From Shewanella intestini (lineage in GTDB: Bacteria > Pseudomonadota > Gammaproteobacteria > Enterobacterales > Shewanellaceae): DNA of 64,000 nt. The notes under the pieces are model-generated. The model was given only the letters and a program-made list of their open reading frames with translations, was not told the origin of the DNA and searched no databases. Location of the stretch: NCBI RefSeq assembly GCF_018221465.1, contig NZ_JAAIKR010000012.1, positions 62,001 to 126,000 on the forward strand, in the 5' to 3' direction. Shown here one piece after another: positions 49,022 through 57,620 of this stretch (the first letter of the stretch is position 1; each line of letters opens with the position of its first letter). Both the position numbers and the translations under genes were made by a program.

Positions 49022-49329
49022 TAGTCGCCTTTATGCAGGTTGCGGTAATACTCTAGCTCAGCTTGGGTGTCTTCTAAGCGCTCTTTGAGCTCTTCAACTT
49101 CACCACGGACCGTTGACCAGGCTTTTTCACCTGTTGAAGCCACACTTTGTTGTACTTTTTTGTTACTTAACAAATATGCCACTGCCGCACCTGCAGCTAG
49201 CCCCATCATAAAATGGGTTTTGGTATTCTGTGCTTTATAAGGCGTTGCCGCTGGGGAGGTAGACTGCGTAGCTTGGTCTTGCTGAGGCTGACCATACACT
49301 GGGTATCCATAAGGTGGATAATTATTCAT
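49021..49329 (-). CDS. Ferrosome-cluster YtxH-like membrane protein
   Basis: 102-residue protein from ATG 49329 (MNNYPPYGYPVYGQPQ). It has a Pro/Tyr/Gln-rich head, one hydrophobic glycine-alanine segment at about 39-54 (MMGLAAGAAVAYLLSNKKVQ), and a helical, charged tail (EVEELKERLEDTQAELEYYR) that may form a coiled coil. It overlaps the 101-residue gene upstream by 8 bases and fezB by one base. It is probably a ferrosome membrane or assembly factor; I cannot assign it to a named Fez protein. Confidence 0.75.
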   Translation of the reverse strand: MNNYPPYGYPVYGQPQQDQATQSTSPAATPYKAQNTKTHFMMGLAAGAAVAYLLSNKKVQQSVASTGEKAWSTVRGEVEELKERLEDTQAELEYYRNLHKGD

Positions 49330-49627
49330 AACGGTTTTTTCCTGAAAATTGGTCAACTAAATACAAACCCGCAGCGCCCGCGGCCAAAATAGTCATTAAC
49401 GACAGTGCTGGACGCCCCGCCATTTTGCCAGCAACAAACGTTGTTAAACCGCCAATTGCCGCAGCTTGAATCGCTGACTTAGTGGCTTTAGCCGCCATAG
49501 CATCGGCGTTAATATCGCCTTGCTTGTATGATGACCATTGCGTTGCAATGGATGCACCGCCGCCAACCATTGCGCCCACTAGTAACGCACGATTAGTAGG
49601 GCTTAATTGGTTACTGGCATTACTCAT
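49322..49627 (-). CDS. Ferrosome-cluster small membrane protein, MamC-like hydrophobic hairpin
   Basis: 101-residue protein with two hydrophobic glycine-rich segments (about 12-30 ALLVGAMVGGGASIATQW and 55-90), a layout like small magnetosome or glycine-zipper proteins, although MamC homology is not established. Start ATG at 49627 overlaps the previous stop in an ATGA junction. Its place in the run suggests a membrane component of the ferrosome. Confidence 0.7.
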   Translation of the reverse strand: MSNASNQLSPTNRALLVGAMVGGGASIATQWSSYKQGDINADAMAAKATKSAIQAAAIGGLTTFVAGKMAGRPALSLMTILAAGAAGLYLVDQFSGKNRYE

Positions 49628-50469
49628 ACCGGTTTCATTTCTTGTTCATCTAAGCTTCTAATTTCTGTCACAAGCTCATCCGTTTCAGCAGGGGTTTGTG
49701 CCATGTTGTCAACAGGTTGTTGGTTGTGACGTTCTACTGATTGTTGGAAACCTTGTTTACCGGCGGTGTAGGTATCTTTAAAAATTTCGCCGCCATTGTT
49801 AACGCTTTCTCTGACGCTTTGAGCAGTATCAGTGGCAGAGTCTTTTACTTTACAGCCGCCGGTTTTAAGCATGTCACCTGCACCTGAAACCACATCCATT
49901 AACTTGCCACGTACTTTGTCATTGCTAAGTAGTAATGCCGCTGCTGCGCCAACCATTGCGCCTTTCCAAAATTCTTTATCGTTCATACCTAAACTTCCTA
50001 ATATTTCTTTAAACATACCAGCTTCTTCACCCAGCGCTTGCTCTAACATAGCTTGAGCTTGTTCCATAAATGGATCGCTTTCATCTGTATTAGCTTGTGC
50101 TTGCGCGGGAGCTTGTTCTGGCATTGGTGGGTGTGGGTAGTATCCCGGAGGCATCATCTGTGGGTGTCCCCACATTGGGTGTGGTGCATAATGTGGATGA
50201 CTGTAACCAGGGTGATAGTAACCGGGGTGCATCTGCGGTGGCATAGACGCTTGACCTTGATAAGGGTGCGCATGAGGCTGCCCTTGAGGTTGCGCATAAT
50301 ATCCCGGTGGCATTTGCGGTGGATACTGATTCATATGCGGTGGCGGAACTTGGTTCTGCCAATCAGGTTGCTGCTGCGTCGGTTGTTGAGCTTGTGCTTG
50401 AGCATCCGGTTGCGCATTGTCATGCCCGTATTGCGGCGCATAACCTGCCTGCTGATAATGTTGACTCAT
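49624..50469 (-). CDS. Ferrosome-cluster protein with Pro/His/Met/Tyr-rich N-terminal half
   Basis: 281-residue protein. The first 120 residues are low complexity with repeated P, Q, H, M, G and Y (for example PPQMHPGYYHPGYSHPH and HPMWGHPQMMPPGYYPHPPM), a plausible metal-binding or membrane-coating tail. An acidic-hydrophobic part follows, with a short YtxH-like glycine/alanine segment (GAMVGAAAALLLSNDKVR, about 170-190) shared with the 102-residue protein. ATGA overlaps join it to both neighbours. It fits the Fez-type six-gene set by position and by the mixed hydrophobic and low-complexity design. Confidence 0.75.
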   Translation of the reverse strand: MSQHYQQAGYAPQYGHDNAQPDAQAQAQQPTQQQPDWQNQVPPPHMNQYPPQMPPGYYAQPQGQPHAHPYQGQASMPPQMHPGYYHPGYSHPHYAPHPMWGHPQMMPPGYYPHPPMPEQAPAQAQANTDESDPFMEQAQAMLEQALGEEAGMFKEILGSLGMNDKEFWKGAMVGAAAALLLSNDKVRGKLMDVVSGAGDMLKTGGCKVKDSATDTAQSVRESVNNGGEIFKDTYTAGKQGFQQSVERHNQQPVDNMAQTPAETDELVTEIRSLDEQEMKPV

Positions 50470-50798
50470 GGGGTAATTCCTTGGTCAGATAAATACTGTG
50501 CGAATGCGAAGTAAGCCTGTTTAGCCTGCTCATCTGACTCGCCAAATAACTGCTCAACCCATTGTGGAGTGACCAATTTGGCGTCATATTCGATGACAAT
50601 GCTGCCTGTTGATTTATTCAGCTTATAACTAAGAAATGCAGGCACCTGTTCAATAACTTCGTCTACGTTACTCAGGTTAAACTGCATAAGTTGAGCCACT
50701 AAACCCAATTTATATTTGAGACGAATACGACCCGGAACATGATGAGCTATCACCACCCAACGTCGCATTTTCATTACTTTATTTAAATATTTTTCCAT
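50466..50798 (-). CDS. Ferrosome-cluster HMA-like protein
   Basis: 110-residue protein from ATG 50798 (MEKYLNKVMKMRRW). Longer frames reach a GTG at 50855, so the start is uncertain. It has a ferredoxin-like HMA fold without CxxC and opens with AHHVPGRIRLKYK, almost the same as the fezB N-terminus. It is the first gene of the minus-strand run, reading toward fezB, and overlaps the next gene by ATGA. A degenerate Fur-like site lies about 105 bases upstream. Confidence 0.72.
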   Translation of the reverse strand: MEKYLNKVMKMRRWVVIAHHVPGRIRLKYKLGLVAQLMQFNLSNVDEVIEQVPAFLSYKLNKSTGSIVIEYDAKLVTPQWVEQLFGESDEQAKQAYFAFAQYLSDQGITP

Positions 50799-51108
50799 CA
50801 AATTATTATACGAATTCACGCCATTTTTTATTTGTGCCAGATCATGTTTCGCCACATCTTATTTAAACTGAAAAATAGTATTGTTGGGTGGCTAGAAAAT
50901 GAAACGATCTCGTTATCATCTGATTTGATTAATCTTATTAATGTCTTCAACCTAGCAGTGTTATTCCAGATAAATAGCCTAAGTGTGACCAAGTTAGAAT
51001 TAAACAAAACCCGTTTTCAAGATTAACAAATAATTGTTTAAAGGGGCTTTACCAGCAACAAGACCAAGTGGTAACATTAACGATAATGATTATCAATTAG
51101 GTGCTTGT
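50799..51108. promoter_or_regulatory. Divergent ferrosome promoter region with Fur-like sites
   Basis: A Fur-box match GATAATGATTATCAATTAG lies at 51082-51100, next to the AGGTG and ATG (51109) of the plus-strand gene. A weaker site, AACGATCTCGTTATCATC at 50903-50920, faces the minus-strand run. No other coding sequence is evident between them. Joint iron repression of both transcripts is inferred. Confidence 0.6.
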
Positions 51109-51471
51109 ATGAATTGTTATGTGCATAAAACCCAGCAAAGATTACGTGTTCGCTCTGAATTTATCCGAGAGAATAAATTGCAGGTTTGCACCTTAATTGA
51201 ACAACTTGAATTAATTGATGCGGTTAAGCATGTCAAACATCAACAATATGCAGGTTCTGTGGCTATTACCTTTGATAACAAAGAATTAGATTGCGATAGC
51301 TTATTAGAAATACTTGAAAGCCATGGCTGGTTAGTTGAAAACAATAAACCATCATTTGTGGAAACTGCCGTGACGACCGGTACAAAAACATTTGTAAAAG
51401 GCGTGGCGGGTATTGCACTTTCAAGATTAGTTGGCCCTGCCGTAAGCAAAATGATCATGAGCGCAGCTTAA
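51109..51471 (+). CDS. Ferrosome-cluster HMA-like protein, plus strand
   Basis: 120-residue protein from the ATG at 51109 (MNCYVHKTQQRLRVRS); a TTG at 51034 would extend it without support. An HMA-like fold without CxxC (about 5-70, LEILESHGWLV) precedes a hydrophobic glycine-rich C-terminus (GVAGIALSRLVGPAVSKMIM) that may sit in a membrane. It shares the R-x-R motif (QRLRVRSE) with FezB and the 110-residue protein. A Fur box overlaps its leader. It may be the sixth gene of the ferrosome set, transcribed divergently. Confidence 0.72.
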   Translation: MNCYVHKTQQRLRVRSEFIRENKLQVCTLIEQLELIDAVKHVKHQQYAGSVAITFDNKELDCDSLLEILESHGWLVENNKPSFVETAVTTGTKTFVKGVAGIALSRLVGPAVSKMIMSAA

Positions 51472-51666
51472 ATTTACCGACTTACCTGCTTGCCGCTCTC
51501 CTCCCCCTATAAGTCCCTTTCTTCGCCGTGATATTGCCATAATGACTCATTAGGCAAGCACCATGATCTTAGCAATCAACAATTTTAATGGTGTGCGATA
51601 CGCTGTGAATATTGTATTAACAAAAGCAATTAGCTCACTTAAAAGGCCGTCAAGAGTGACAGCTGA

Positions 51667-52155
51667 TTAGACAGTGACATTAAACTTTTTCGCGGCGCAT
51701 TTACAATAACCGCCTGCTAATGCAGGACAACGTTTACATGCAGGTGACTTTAAAGGCACCCGTAAAATAGATTGTCCAGGACGGGCATTCACAGCAATAC
51801 GCGCCGCGGGTGTTGCTGCGGGCTTAGGGGAAACAACGTCGTTTGAAGGTGATAAGGCCACAATCGGTTTACTGCGCGCTTGGCCATGATGAAACCATGA
51901 AAGCACCGGGTTTAATGGCTGGATGAGCTCTGAAACCACATTCGTGATCACTTGCTCAGATAATTGATTGAGTTCTTTGGTTAACTGTGGGCTTAAAGGG
52001 GAACTAAGTGAAGCAGCAACCTCACCATTGCGGTTAACATTGGCAGTGAGGGCATTAAGCTGCTTAAGCGACTTACTGGTCACTTTTTTCGATTTTTTCT
52101 TCAGCTTTTTCAGGGCGCTTTTGCACTCATCAGTTTTACCTACCACAGATATCAA
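51667..52155 (-). CDS. Iron-linked protein with C-terminal Cys4 motif
   Basis: 162-residue protein, not recognised. The N-terminus is highly basic (KSALKKLKKKSKKVTSKSL), the middle is polar with short helices, and the end holds four cysteines at 140, 143, 151 and 153 (ACKRCPALAGGYCKC), resembling the [2Fe-2S] tail of FhuF proteins. The start is TTG at 52155, as no ATG exists before the stop at 52183; a GTG at 52146 is possible. A Fur-box-like AAATATGATTATCATTTAG lies 33 bases upstream. It is convergent with the plus-strand ferrosome gene and probably belongs to the same iron regulon. Confidence 0.55.
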   Translation of the reverse strand: MISVVGKTDECKSALKKLKKKSKKVTSKSLKQLNALTANVNRNGEVAASLSSPLSPQLTKELNQLSEQVITNVVSELIQPLNPVLSWFHHGQARSKPIVALSPSNDVVSPKPAATPAARIAVNARPGQSILRVPLKSPACKRCPALAGGYCKCAAKKFNVTV

Positions 52156-52187
52156 CTTGACTACGATAACAAAAAACCAACCTTAAA

Positions 52188-52206
52188 TAAATATGATTAT
52201 CATTTA
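52188..52206 (-). promoter_or_regulatory. Fur-box-like site beside the tandem repeat tract
   Basis: AAATATGATTATCATTTAG (52188-52206) carries a clear ATGATTATCAT core. It is 33 bases from the TTG start of the Cys4 gene on one side and only 3 bases from the repeat tract on the other. Confidence 0.55.
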
Positions 52207-52208
52207 GA

Positions 52209-52352
52209 TTTGTGGATTTGTGGATTTGTGGATTTGTGGATTTGTGGATTTGTGGATTTGTGGATTTGTGGATTTGTGGATTTGTGGATTTGTGGATTTG
52301 TGGATTTGTGGATTTATGAGTTTATGAGTTTATGAGTTTATGAGTTTATGAA
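52209..52352. repeat. 18-unit 8-bp tandem repeat tract
   Basis: Thirteen perfect copies of TTTGTGGA (52209-52312) are followed by four copies of TTTATGAG (52313-52344) and one TTTATGAA. It is a clean microsatellite, not CRISPR. It fills the region between a Fur-boxed gene on the minus strand and a LysR gene 150 bases downstream on the plus strand. Copy-number change could alter promoter spacing for either gene. Confidence 0.97.
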
Positions 52353-52501
52353 AGCACTACATCATGAAGCGGCCATTATATACCGCGTGATTAATTGTGT
52401 CGGTGCATTTGGGCTTGTTTAATCGAGATCGCTGTCATTGCAACATAATGTTAAGATTAATAAACTCATGTTAGTGTCATCAGTGTCTAAGGAACCACGC
52501 T

Positions 52502-53452
52502 ATGCCTTCACGCACTAAGCAACTTGCTCTGTTTCTCGATGTAGTACAACAAGGCTCATTTACTAAAGCAGCGGCCTTACATGACATGGATAATTCATTA
52601 TTGTCAAAGCAAATAAAAAAACTCGAAACGGCACTTGGGGTTCAATTATTAAATCGCTCGACGCGCTCATTTTCATTAACCCCCGCCGGTGAAGAAATCT
52701 TTGAACAAACTCAAAGATTGATGGGCAATTTAACCCAAATACAAAGCATTGCCAATGCTTATCAGTCTGAATTAAAAGGTAAATTACGCATTAGCGCGGG
52801 AGTACATTTTGGACAACAGTACTTACACCCTGTGTTGATAAAATTTATGAAAACTTATCCACATGTGCAGGTAACATTGTCATTAGATGACAAACCCACC
52901 GATATTATTAGCGACCATTTTGACGTGGCTTTTCGGGTAGGTAAGCTCACTGAATCAAACTTAATTGCCAGAAAAATTGCTAATTCACATTTTGCTGTCT
53001 TGGCATCAAAAGACTTTATTATTCAGCACGGCCAGCCCACCACACCACAAGCACTTGCTGAGTTACCTGCCGTAATTTATCACAATGGACACGCTAATTT
53101 AGACACCTTTAGCATGACGACAGAGCCCCATGGCGGTGACTTTAAAACCTTTAAAATGCGCGGTAATTATCGTGTTGGCGACGTGCGCACGATGATGGAA
53201 GCAGCAGAAGCAGGCATAGGTTATTGCGTGGTAGATTTATTTAACCTCACCGCACCTATTACTCAAAGCAACCTCGTCCCTTTACTCACCAACTATGGTT
53301 TGTCCAATATGGGCATGGGGTTTTATGCCATTTATCCACACCGTAAGCCAACACCGATTGTCAGTGAATTAATTGATGCACTGCAAGCACACATTGGAAC
53401 GCCGCCATTTTGGGTTGCACACGTGCCCAATTACAACGAGTATTATCAATAG
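52502..53452 (+). CDS. LysR-family transcriptional regulator
   Basis: 316-residue LysR-type regulator. The winged helix-turn-helix spans about 8-65 (GSFTKAAALHDMDNSLLSKQIKKLE), and the effector domain of the AaeR/YhjC-like subgroup spans about 90-300. The start ATG at 52502 follows AAGGA by 7 bases. It lies 150 bases from the 8-bp repeat tract. No neighbouring operon identifies its target. Confidence 0.88.
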   Translation: MPSRTKQLALFLDVVQQGSFTKAAALHDMDNSLLSKQIKKLETALGVQLLNRSTRSFSLTPAGEEIFEQTQRLMGNLTQIQSIANAYQSELKGKLRISAGVHFGQQYLHPVLIKFMKTYPHVQVTLSLDDKPTDIISDHFDVAFRVGKLTESNLIARKIANSHFAVLASKDFIIQHGQPTTPQALAELPAVIYHNGHANLDTFSMTTEPHGGDFKTFKMRGNYRVGDVRTMMEAAEAGIGYCVVDLFNLTAPITQSNLVPLLTNYGLSNMGMGFYAIYPHRKPTPIVSELIDALQAHIGTPPFWVAHVPNYNEYYQ

Positions 53453-53728
53453 CGCAACTAAGTTGCGGCAAACGCTCTTATGAGGCGACGACACAACCTT
53501 CTGTTTTGCCCTCCCCTCAACGAGTGAGTCGTTACAAAAACACACGGCTAACCCACACATCCTCCCCCAAATTCATCTTTGCTCTTTAACGGCTATAGAT
53601 GATTGAACTTGTTACAAACCATTGAGTAACCATCCTAATTTTAATGACAATTTTTTCGTTCAAAATTCGCAAAAATGCGATAACTAACATACGCTTATTA
53701 TTGAGCTACAAATTTTATAGGCATTTTC

Positions 53729-54481
53729 ATGATTCAATTTCCCCGTATCATCATCCTTCAAGTATCAAGGTGTAAGTCGACTATTTGGGGGCTATTTTTA
53801 AGCTTATGCGCAACGTCTAGTGTTGCAAACACCTTGCATTTTTATGGCATAGAGAACCTATCTGAACAAGAAGTAGGGAAAATGGTGTTTGAAGAGATAT
53901 GTCTGCAACTCAACTTAAAAGTGAGGGTAACCTTATTGCCAGCTGATCGCGCAGAACGTGGCGTTTTACTTGGCAATGCCGCCGGGGAGATTATGAGGAT
54001 TGATTCTTATGGGGATAATAAAACCAATGTGGTGAGAATACCCACCCCATATTACTCGTTAAAAACGACCGCGTTTTCATTAACTACAAACCTGCAAAAT
54101 CAAGCATTAGTACACCAGATTGAACAAGCTAATATCGCCATTGTCAGAGGCGTAAAACATACCGAATTCTATGCCAACCTCGCTGGCAACGTCATGCAAG
54201 TCATGACCACCAAACAAATGATGCGCCTACTTGAGTTAAAGCGAATCGACCTTGCTGTCACCAGTTATATTGATGGTTTGCAGTACCTTAACCAAAAAAA
54301 TATCAACCACATCATTCCGCTGCAGCCCATTTTAGCGGAGCATGCGTTATATATTTATCTCAATCAACGCTACGCCAGTTTGGTGCCTTTGTTCGATGAG
54401 AAAATCAAACAACTTATTGCCAGTGGTGAGTTAGAAAAACTGATCCAAGCTGCTGAAAACCAAGTGATGAGCGTAAACTAA
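53729..54481 (+). CDS. Orphan periplasmic binding protein (SBP_bac_3-like)
   Basis: 250-residue exported protein with signal segment about 18-34 (GLFLSLCATSSVA/NTL), followed by a fold like family 3 solute-binding proteins. This family is common in Shewanella without transporter partners and may feed chemoreceptors or signalling proteins. The region 53453-53728 before it holds no gene. Ligand unknown. Confidence 0.72.
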   Translation: MIQFPRIIILQVSRCKSTIWGLFLSLCATSSVANTLHFYGIENLSEQEVGKMVFEEICLQLNLKVRVTLLPADRAERGVLLGNAAGEIMRIDSYGDNKTNVVRIPTPYYSLKTTAFSLTTNLQNQALVHQIEQANIAIVRGVKHTEFYANLAGNVMQVMTTKQMMRLLELKRIDLAVTSYIDGLQYLNQKNINHIIPLQPILAEHALYIYLNQRYASLVPLFDEKIKQLIASGELEKLIQAAENQVMSVN

Positions 54482-54613
54482 ATGCCTATATACGTTGTTA
54501 AGCTAACGGCAATAACAAGAAATAAGTAGGCTTAAACACCTAAGTTGAAAAGGAGAAATAAGACAAAATCTAAATAACAACAGCACGAGTTGAAGCGACT
54601 TTTAGCTTAGTGA

Positions 54614-54767
<154 letters not shown>

Positions 54768-54794
54768 TTAACCTAATTTATCCGTTTGCAGCCA

Positions 54795-54829
54795 TAAAAA
54801 AGTCGGCTCCAACAACCGTTGAAGCCGAC
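54795..54829 (-). terminator. Rho-independent terminator of the S9 peptidase gene
   Basis: On the minus strand GTCGGCTTCAAC and GTTGGAGCCGAC (54802-54829) form a 12-pair stem with one mismatch and a short loop, followed by a run of six T (54795-54801 region). It lies 54 bases after the peptidase stop. Confidence 0.87.
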
Positions 54830-54882
54830 ATAATTAAGCACCATTTGTTCGGTGGATTCGCCACCGCAAATAACTAACCGGG

Positions 54883-57342
54883 TTACTCGGTCGCTTTTGT
54901 TTCAGGGTAAAGTGCATTCCACCACTGTGGCTGATCTTTTAATTGCATATCAAACCACGCTAAGGTTACATCCCACCAATCAAAACGGGCTTGTCGGCCA
55001 TTGATATGATGGTCTTGACCATTAAACTCTATTAATTCCACTGGTTTATCTAACATCTTCAATGCGGTGTACATGTAATGGCTTTCACCCACGGGGACGT
55101 TTGTGTCAGCATTACCGTGTAGCAACAGTAATGGCGTGTTAATTTTATCAGCATGATAAAGCGGGCTGTGCTCTACATATAAGTCACGATTATTCCATGG
55201 GAAGCTACCTTTACTTGCCACCCCTGAGTAACCATAACCCCACCAGCCATATCCCCAATATGCTGACAAGTTACTGATACCAGCATGCGCCATTGATGCG
55301 GCAAAGATATCGGTTTTAGTGGCTAAATACATTGTCATAAAGCCACCGTAAGACGCGCCCATATTCCCCACTCGTTTTGGATCAACAAAACTGTGGGCTT
55401 TTAAAAACGCTTGCGTGCCTTCAATAATATCGTCAGCACTGTAATCGCCCCACGCATTCACATGACGTCCACTAAACGCTTGGCCATAACCCGTCGCGCC
55501 ATTTGGCTGCAATACATACACCACGTAACCTTGAGCAGCCCATAAGTTAAACGGCCAGCGACCGGTAAAGTTACGAGTTACCGGTGACGTGCCGCCATAG
55601 TAATATACCAATGCAGGGTATTTTTTATTGGCATCAAAATCCGTCGGTAAATACACACGACCATCGATATTGTGGCCATGTTTATTGGTAAAATCGAAAT
55701 CTTGTATTTGACCAATGCGCGTGTTGGCGTAACTTTGTGCTTGGCTATCAAACATCAATGTCTTTTTGCCCGATTTCATTAAATATGCTTTTTGTGGCAC
55801 CGTCGCTGACACACCAGCAAATGCAATCACAGGCTTAGATAAACCCGAGGCGACACTAAAGCGATTCACCATATCAACGCCCGTTTTGAGCTTATTAAAA
55901 CGCTGACGGCTGAAGTCATATAAGTACAGTTGACCACGGTCACCTTCGCTTACACGTAACACTAAGTCGTCATTATCAAGCTTACTTGCTGCGCCAATAG
56001 CAGGGTCAAAGTCTTTACTTAATGCCACCACGTTGCCGTCATTACTGCGCCAGTACAACTGTCCGTCGTAGTTATTGACCACCACAGACTTGTCTTGCAC
56101 GCCGAGGGCATTCATAAAGTCAGGCCCAGCCATAATGTACATGCCATCGTCGGTGTACGTAGCGTGATTAAAGGTACGATATTCGCCAATAAGGGTTTCC
56201 GCTAACGAATTAACATTAAGCTCAATCAGTTGCGTCAAGCTATGCGCCGGTTCTTTATAATCAACAGGGGAGCGAGTGATTAACACATTACCGCTCGCAG
56301 CGTTTTGGTCGAGTAAATTACTGCTCAATTTGCCATGGGTTAACTGACGCATAAAGCCAGAATCTACATCTAATAAATAAACTTGGCTGTTGTTACGCCA
56401 ATAACTCCAACGGTCTTGCAGGGCCTGAAAGCGCTTAGTGGTCGCCTTTTCATCGGCCTTAAACGGTTTTTGCCAACTGAATAATAAATTATCGCCAAAC
56501 CATTGAAGATTAGACACATTGTCAACATTGCTGCTAACAACATTAATGCTCATGTCTTTTATATTAAGCCGTTGTATTTGTTTGTTGGCTACAAATGCCA
56601 ATTGCTTGCTGTCTTGTGCCCACACCGCGCTAGTTGGAGCGTTATCTTGCCAGCGGTATAGCACTCGTTTATCAGACACTTGCACTAATTCCGTCACTTT
56701 CGTGGCTTTATCGCCATTGCCCGCTAAATATTCTGAGCTGGTTTGTAGCAAATACTTACCATTAGGTGACAGGGTTAAGGCGCTAATCACTTTTGAATCA
56801 AACAATTGCTCATACGACACACGGTGCGTGTCGGTGGTAACAAAGCTTGGGCTATCGATCTCTGCCTTACCTTGCCAATCTAAGCTAAACGGCACATCTT
56901 TACTGCGGCCATCGGCCAAAACCAACACTTGGTAATCACCCGTGCGTAAGTTCAGTTCAGCTTCTGCACCCGATTTAAGCAACTCACCGTTTACATATAC
57001 TTGCGGATTATCTAAACCTGCAACCGTTAAGGTACCTTGAGTGTAGCGCTCAGTGCTAATTTGCACCTTGTAAGCCACCCAACCGCTTTTATCGGTTGAT
57101 TTAGTGGCTACATGCCATGAATAGTCATCACCAAATAGTGTCATCCCTTGTTGTGACTGGCTTAACGACTGAACTAAATTGCTGCGTAATACATCACTGT
57201 GAGCGCCAACAGACAAGGGTTGTGAGGTGCTAACGGCAACGGGGCCAAGGCGTTGAATATTGGTTTTATCGATTTCAGCACCGTGGCTGATACCTGAAAA
57301 CGCCAAAGCTAAACTGGCGCAAACCAGTGATACTGCTTTCAT
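54883..57342 (-). CDS. S9 family prolyl oligopeptidase-type serine peptidase, exported
   Basis: Secreted or periplasmic peptidase of 819 residues with a signal peptide of about 21 (SHG/AEI). A beta-propeller-like N-terminal part (about 170-560) precedes the alpha/beta-hydrolase domain. The catalytic serine is Ser664 in MGASYGGFM, aspartate about 746 in HGNADTNVP, and histidine about 778 in NGQDHHING. The VYYYGGTSPVT and WGDYSADDIIEG segments match DPP IV/acylaminoacyl-peptidase-like enzymes. It probably clips dipeptides or small peptides for nutrition. It ends at a strong terminator. Confidence 0.92.
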   Translation of the reverse strand: MKAVSLVCASLALAFSGISHGAEIDKTNIQRLGPVAVSTSQPLSVGAHSDVLRSNLVQSLSQSQQGMTLFGDDYSWHVATKSTDKSGWVAYKVQISTERYTQGTLTVAGLDNPQVYVNGELLKSGAEAELNLRTGDYQVLVLADGRSKDVPFSLDWQGKAEIDSPSFVTTDTHRVSYEQLFDSKVISALTLSPNGKYLLQTSSEYLAGNGDKATKVTELVQVSDKRVLYRWQDNAPTSAVWAQDSKQLAFVANKQIQRLNIKDMSINVVSSNVDNVSNLQWFGDNLLFSWQKPFKADEKATTKRFQALQDRWSYWRNNSQVYLLDVDSGFMRQLTHGKLSSNLLDQNAASGNVLITRSPVDYKEPAHSLTQLIELNVNSLAETLIGEYRTFNHATYTDDGMYIMAGPDFMNALGVQDKSVVVNNYDGQLYWRSNDGNVVALSKDFDPAIGAASKLDNDDLVLRVSEGDRGQLYLYDFSRQRFNKLKTGVDMVNRFSVASGLSKPVIAFAGVSATVPQKAYLMKSGKKTLMFDSQAQSYANTRIGQIQDFDFTNKHGHNIDGRVYLPTDFDANKKYPALVYYYGGTSPVTRNFTGRWPFNLWAAQGYVVYVLQPNGATGYGQAFSGRHVNAWGDYSADDIIEGTQAFLKAHSFVDPKRVGNMGASYGGFMTMYLATKTDIFAASMAHAGISNLSAYWGYGWWGYGYSGVASKGSFPWNNRDLYVEHSPLYHADKINTPLLLLHGNADTNVPVGESHYMYTALKMLDKPVELIEFNGQDHHINGRQARFDWWDVTLAWFDMQLKDQPQWWNALYPETKATE

Positions 57343-57620
57343 GGGGCATCCCTTTTTTTATTGATTATTTTAATGGTTGTTGCAACGACAACATCCGCCA
57401 CCTTTGACATAGGCTGCAAAAAGAACATGGTGACTGTAATGGTAAATTGCATAATTTGTTTCATCATTGTTAGCTGGCCAGTGTGGCAAAATTAACCTGA
57501 TAAATCATCCGTTTTACTGCAAAAATGGCCCAATAATTTGCAAGAGTTTGTGTCAATACACCAACACTGTTGAGTGACAACAGGCTTGATTATGTTGTTC
57601 CGCGCGCATACAATTGCCGC
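57343..57620. other. Intergenic region upstream of the S9 peptidase and riboswitch
   Basis: About 278 bases with no coding frame. It must hold the divergent promoters of the peptidase and the manganese exporter transcript. I did not find a clear regulator site. Confidence 0.3.

Noticed and set aside
50053-50514. 153-residue frame opposite the Pro/His-rich gene
   Set aside because: Its Arg/Trp/Leu-heavy composition is what the antisense of Pro/His/Gln codons gives. The minus-strand gene has overlapping ATGA junctions with its neighbours.
52209-52352. CRISPR array
   Set aside because: The 8-base units are contiguous with no spacers and no cas genes are near.
56519-56935. 138-residue frame opposite the S9 peptidase
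   Set aside because: Shadow of a gene with intact catalytic residues; no independent support.
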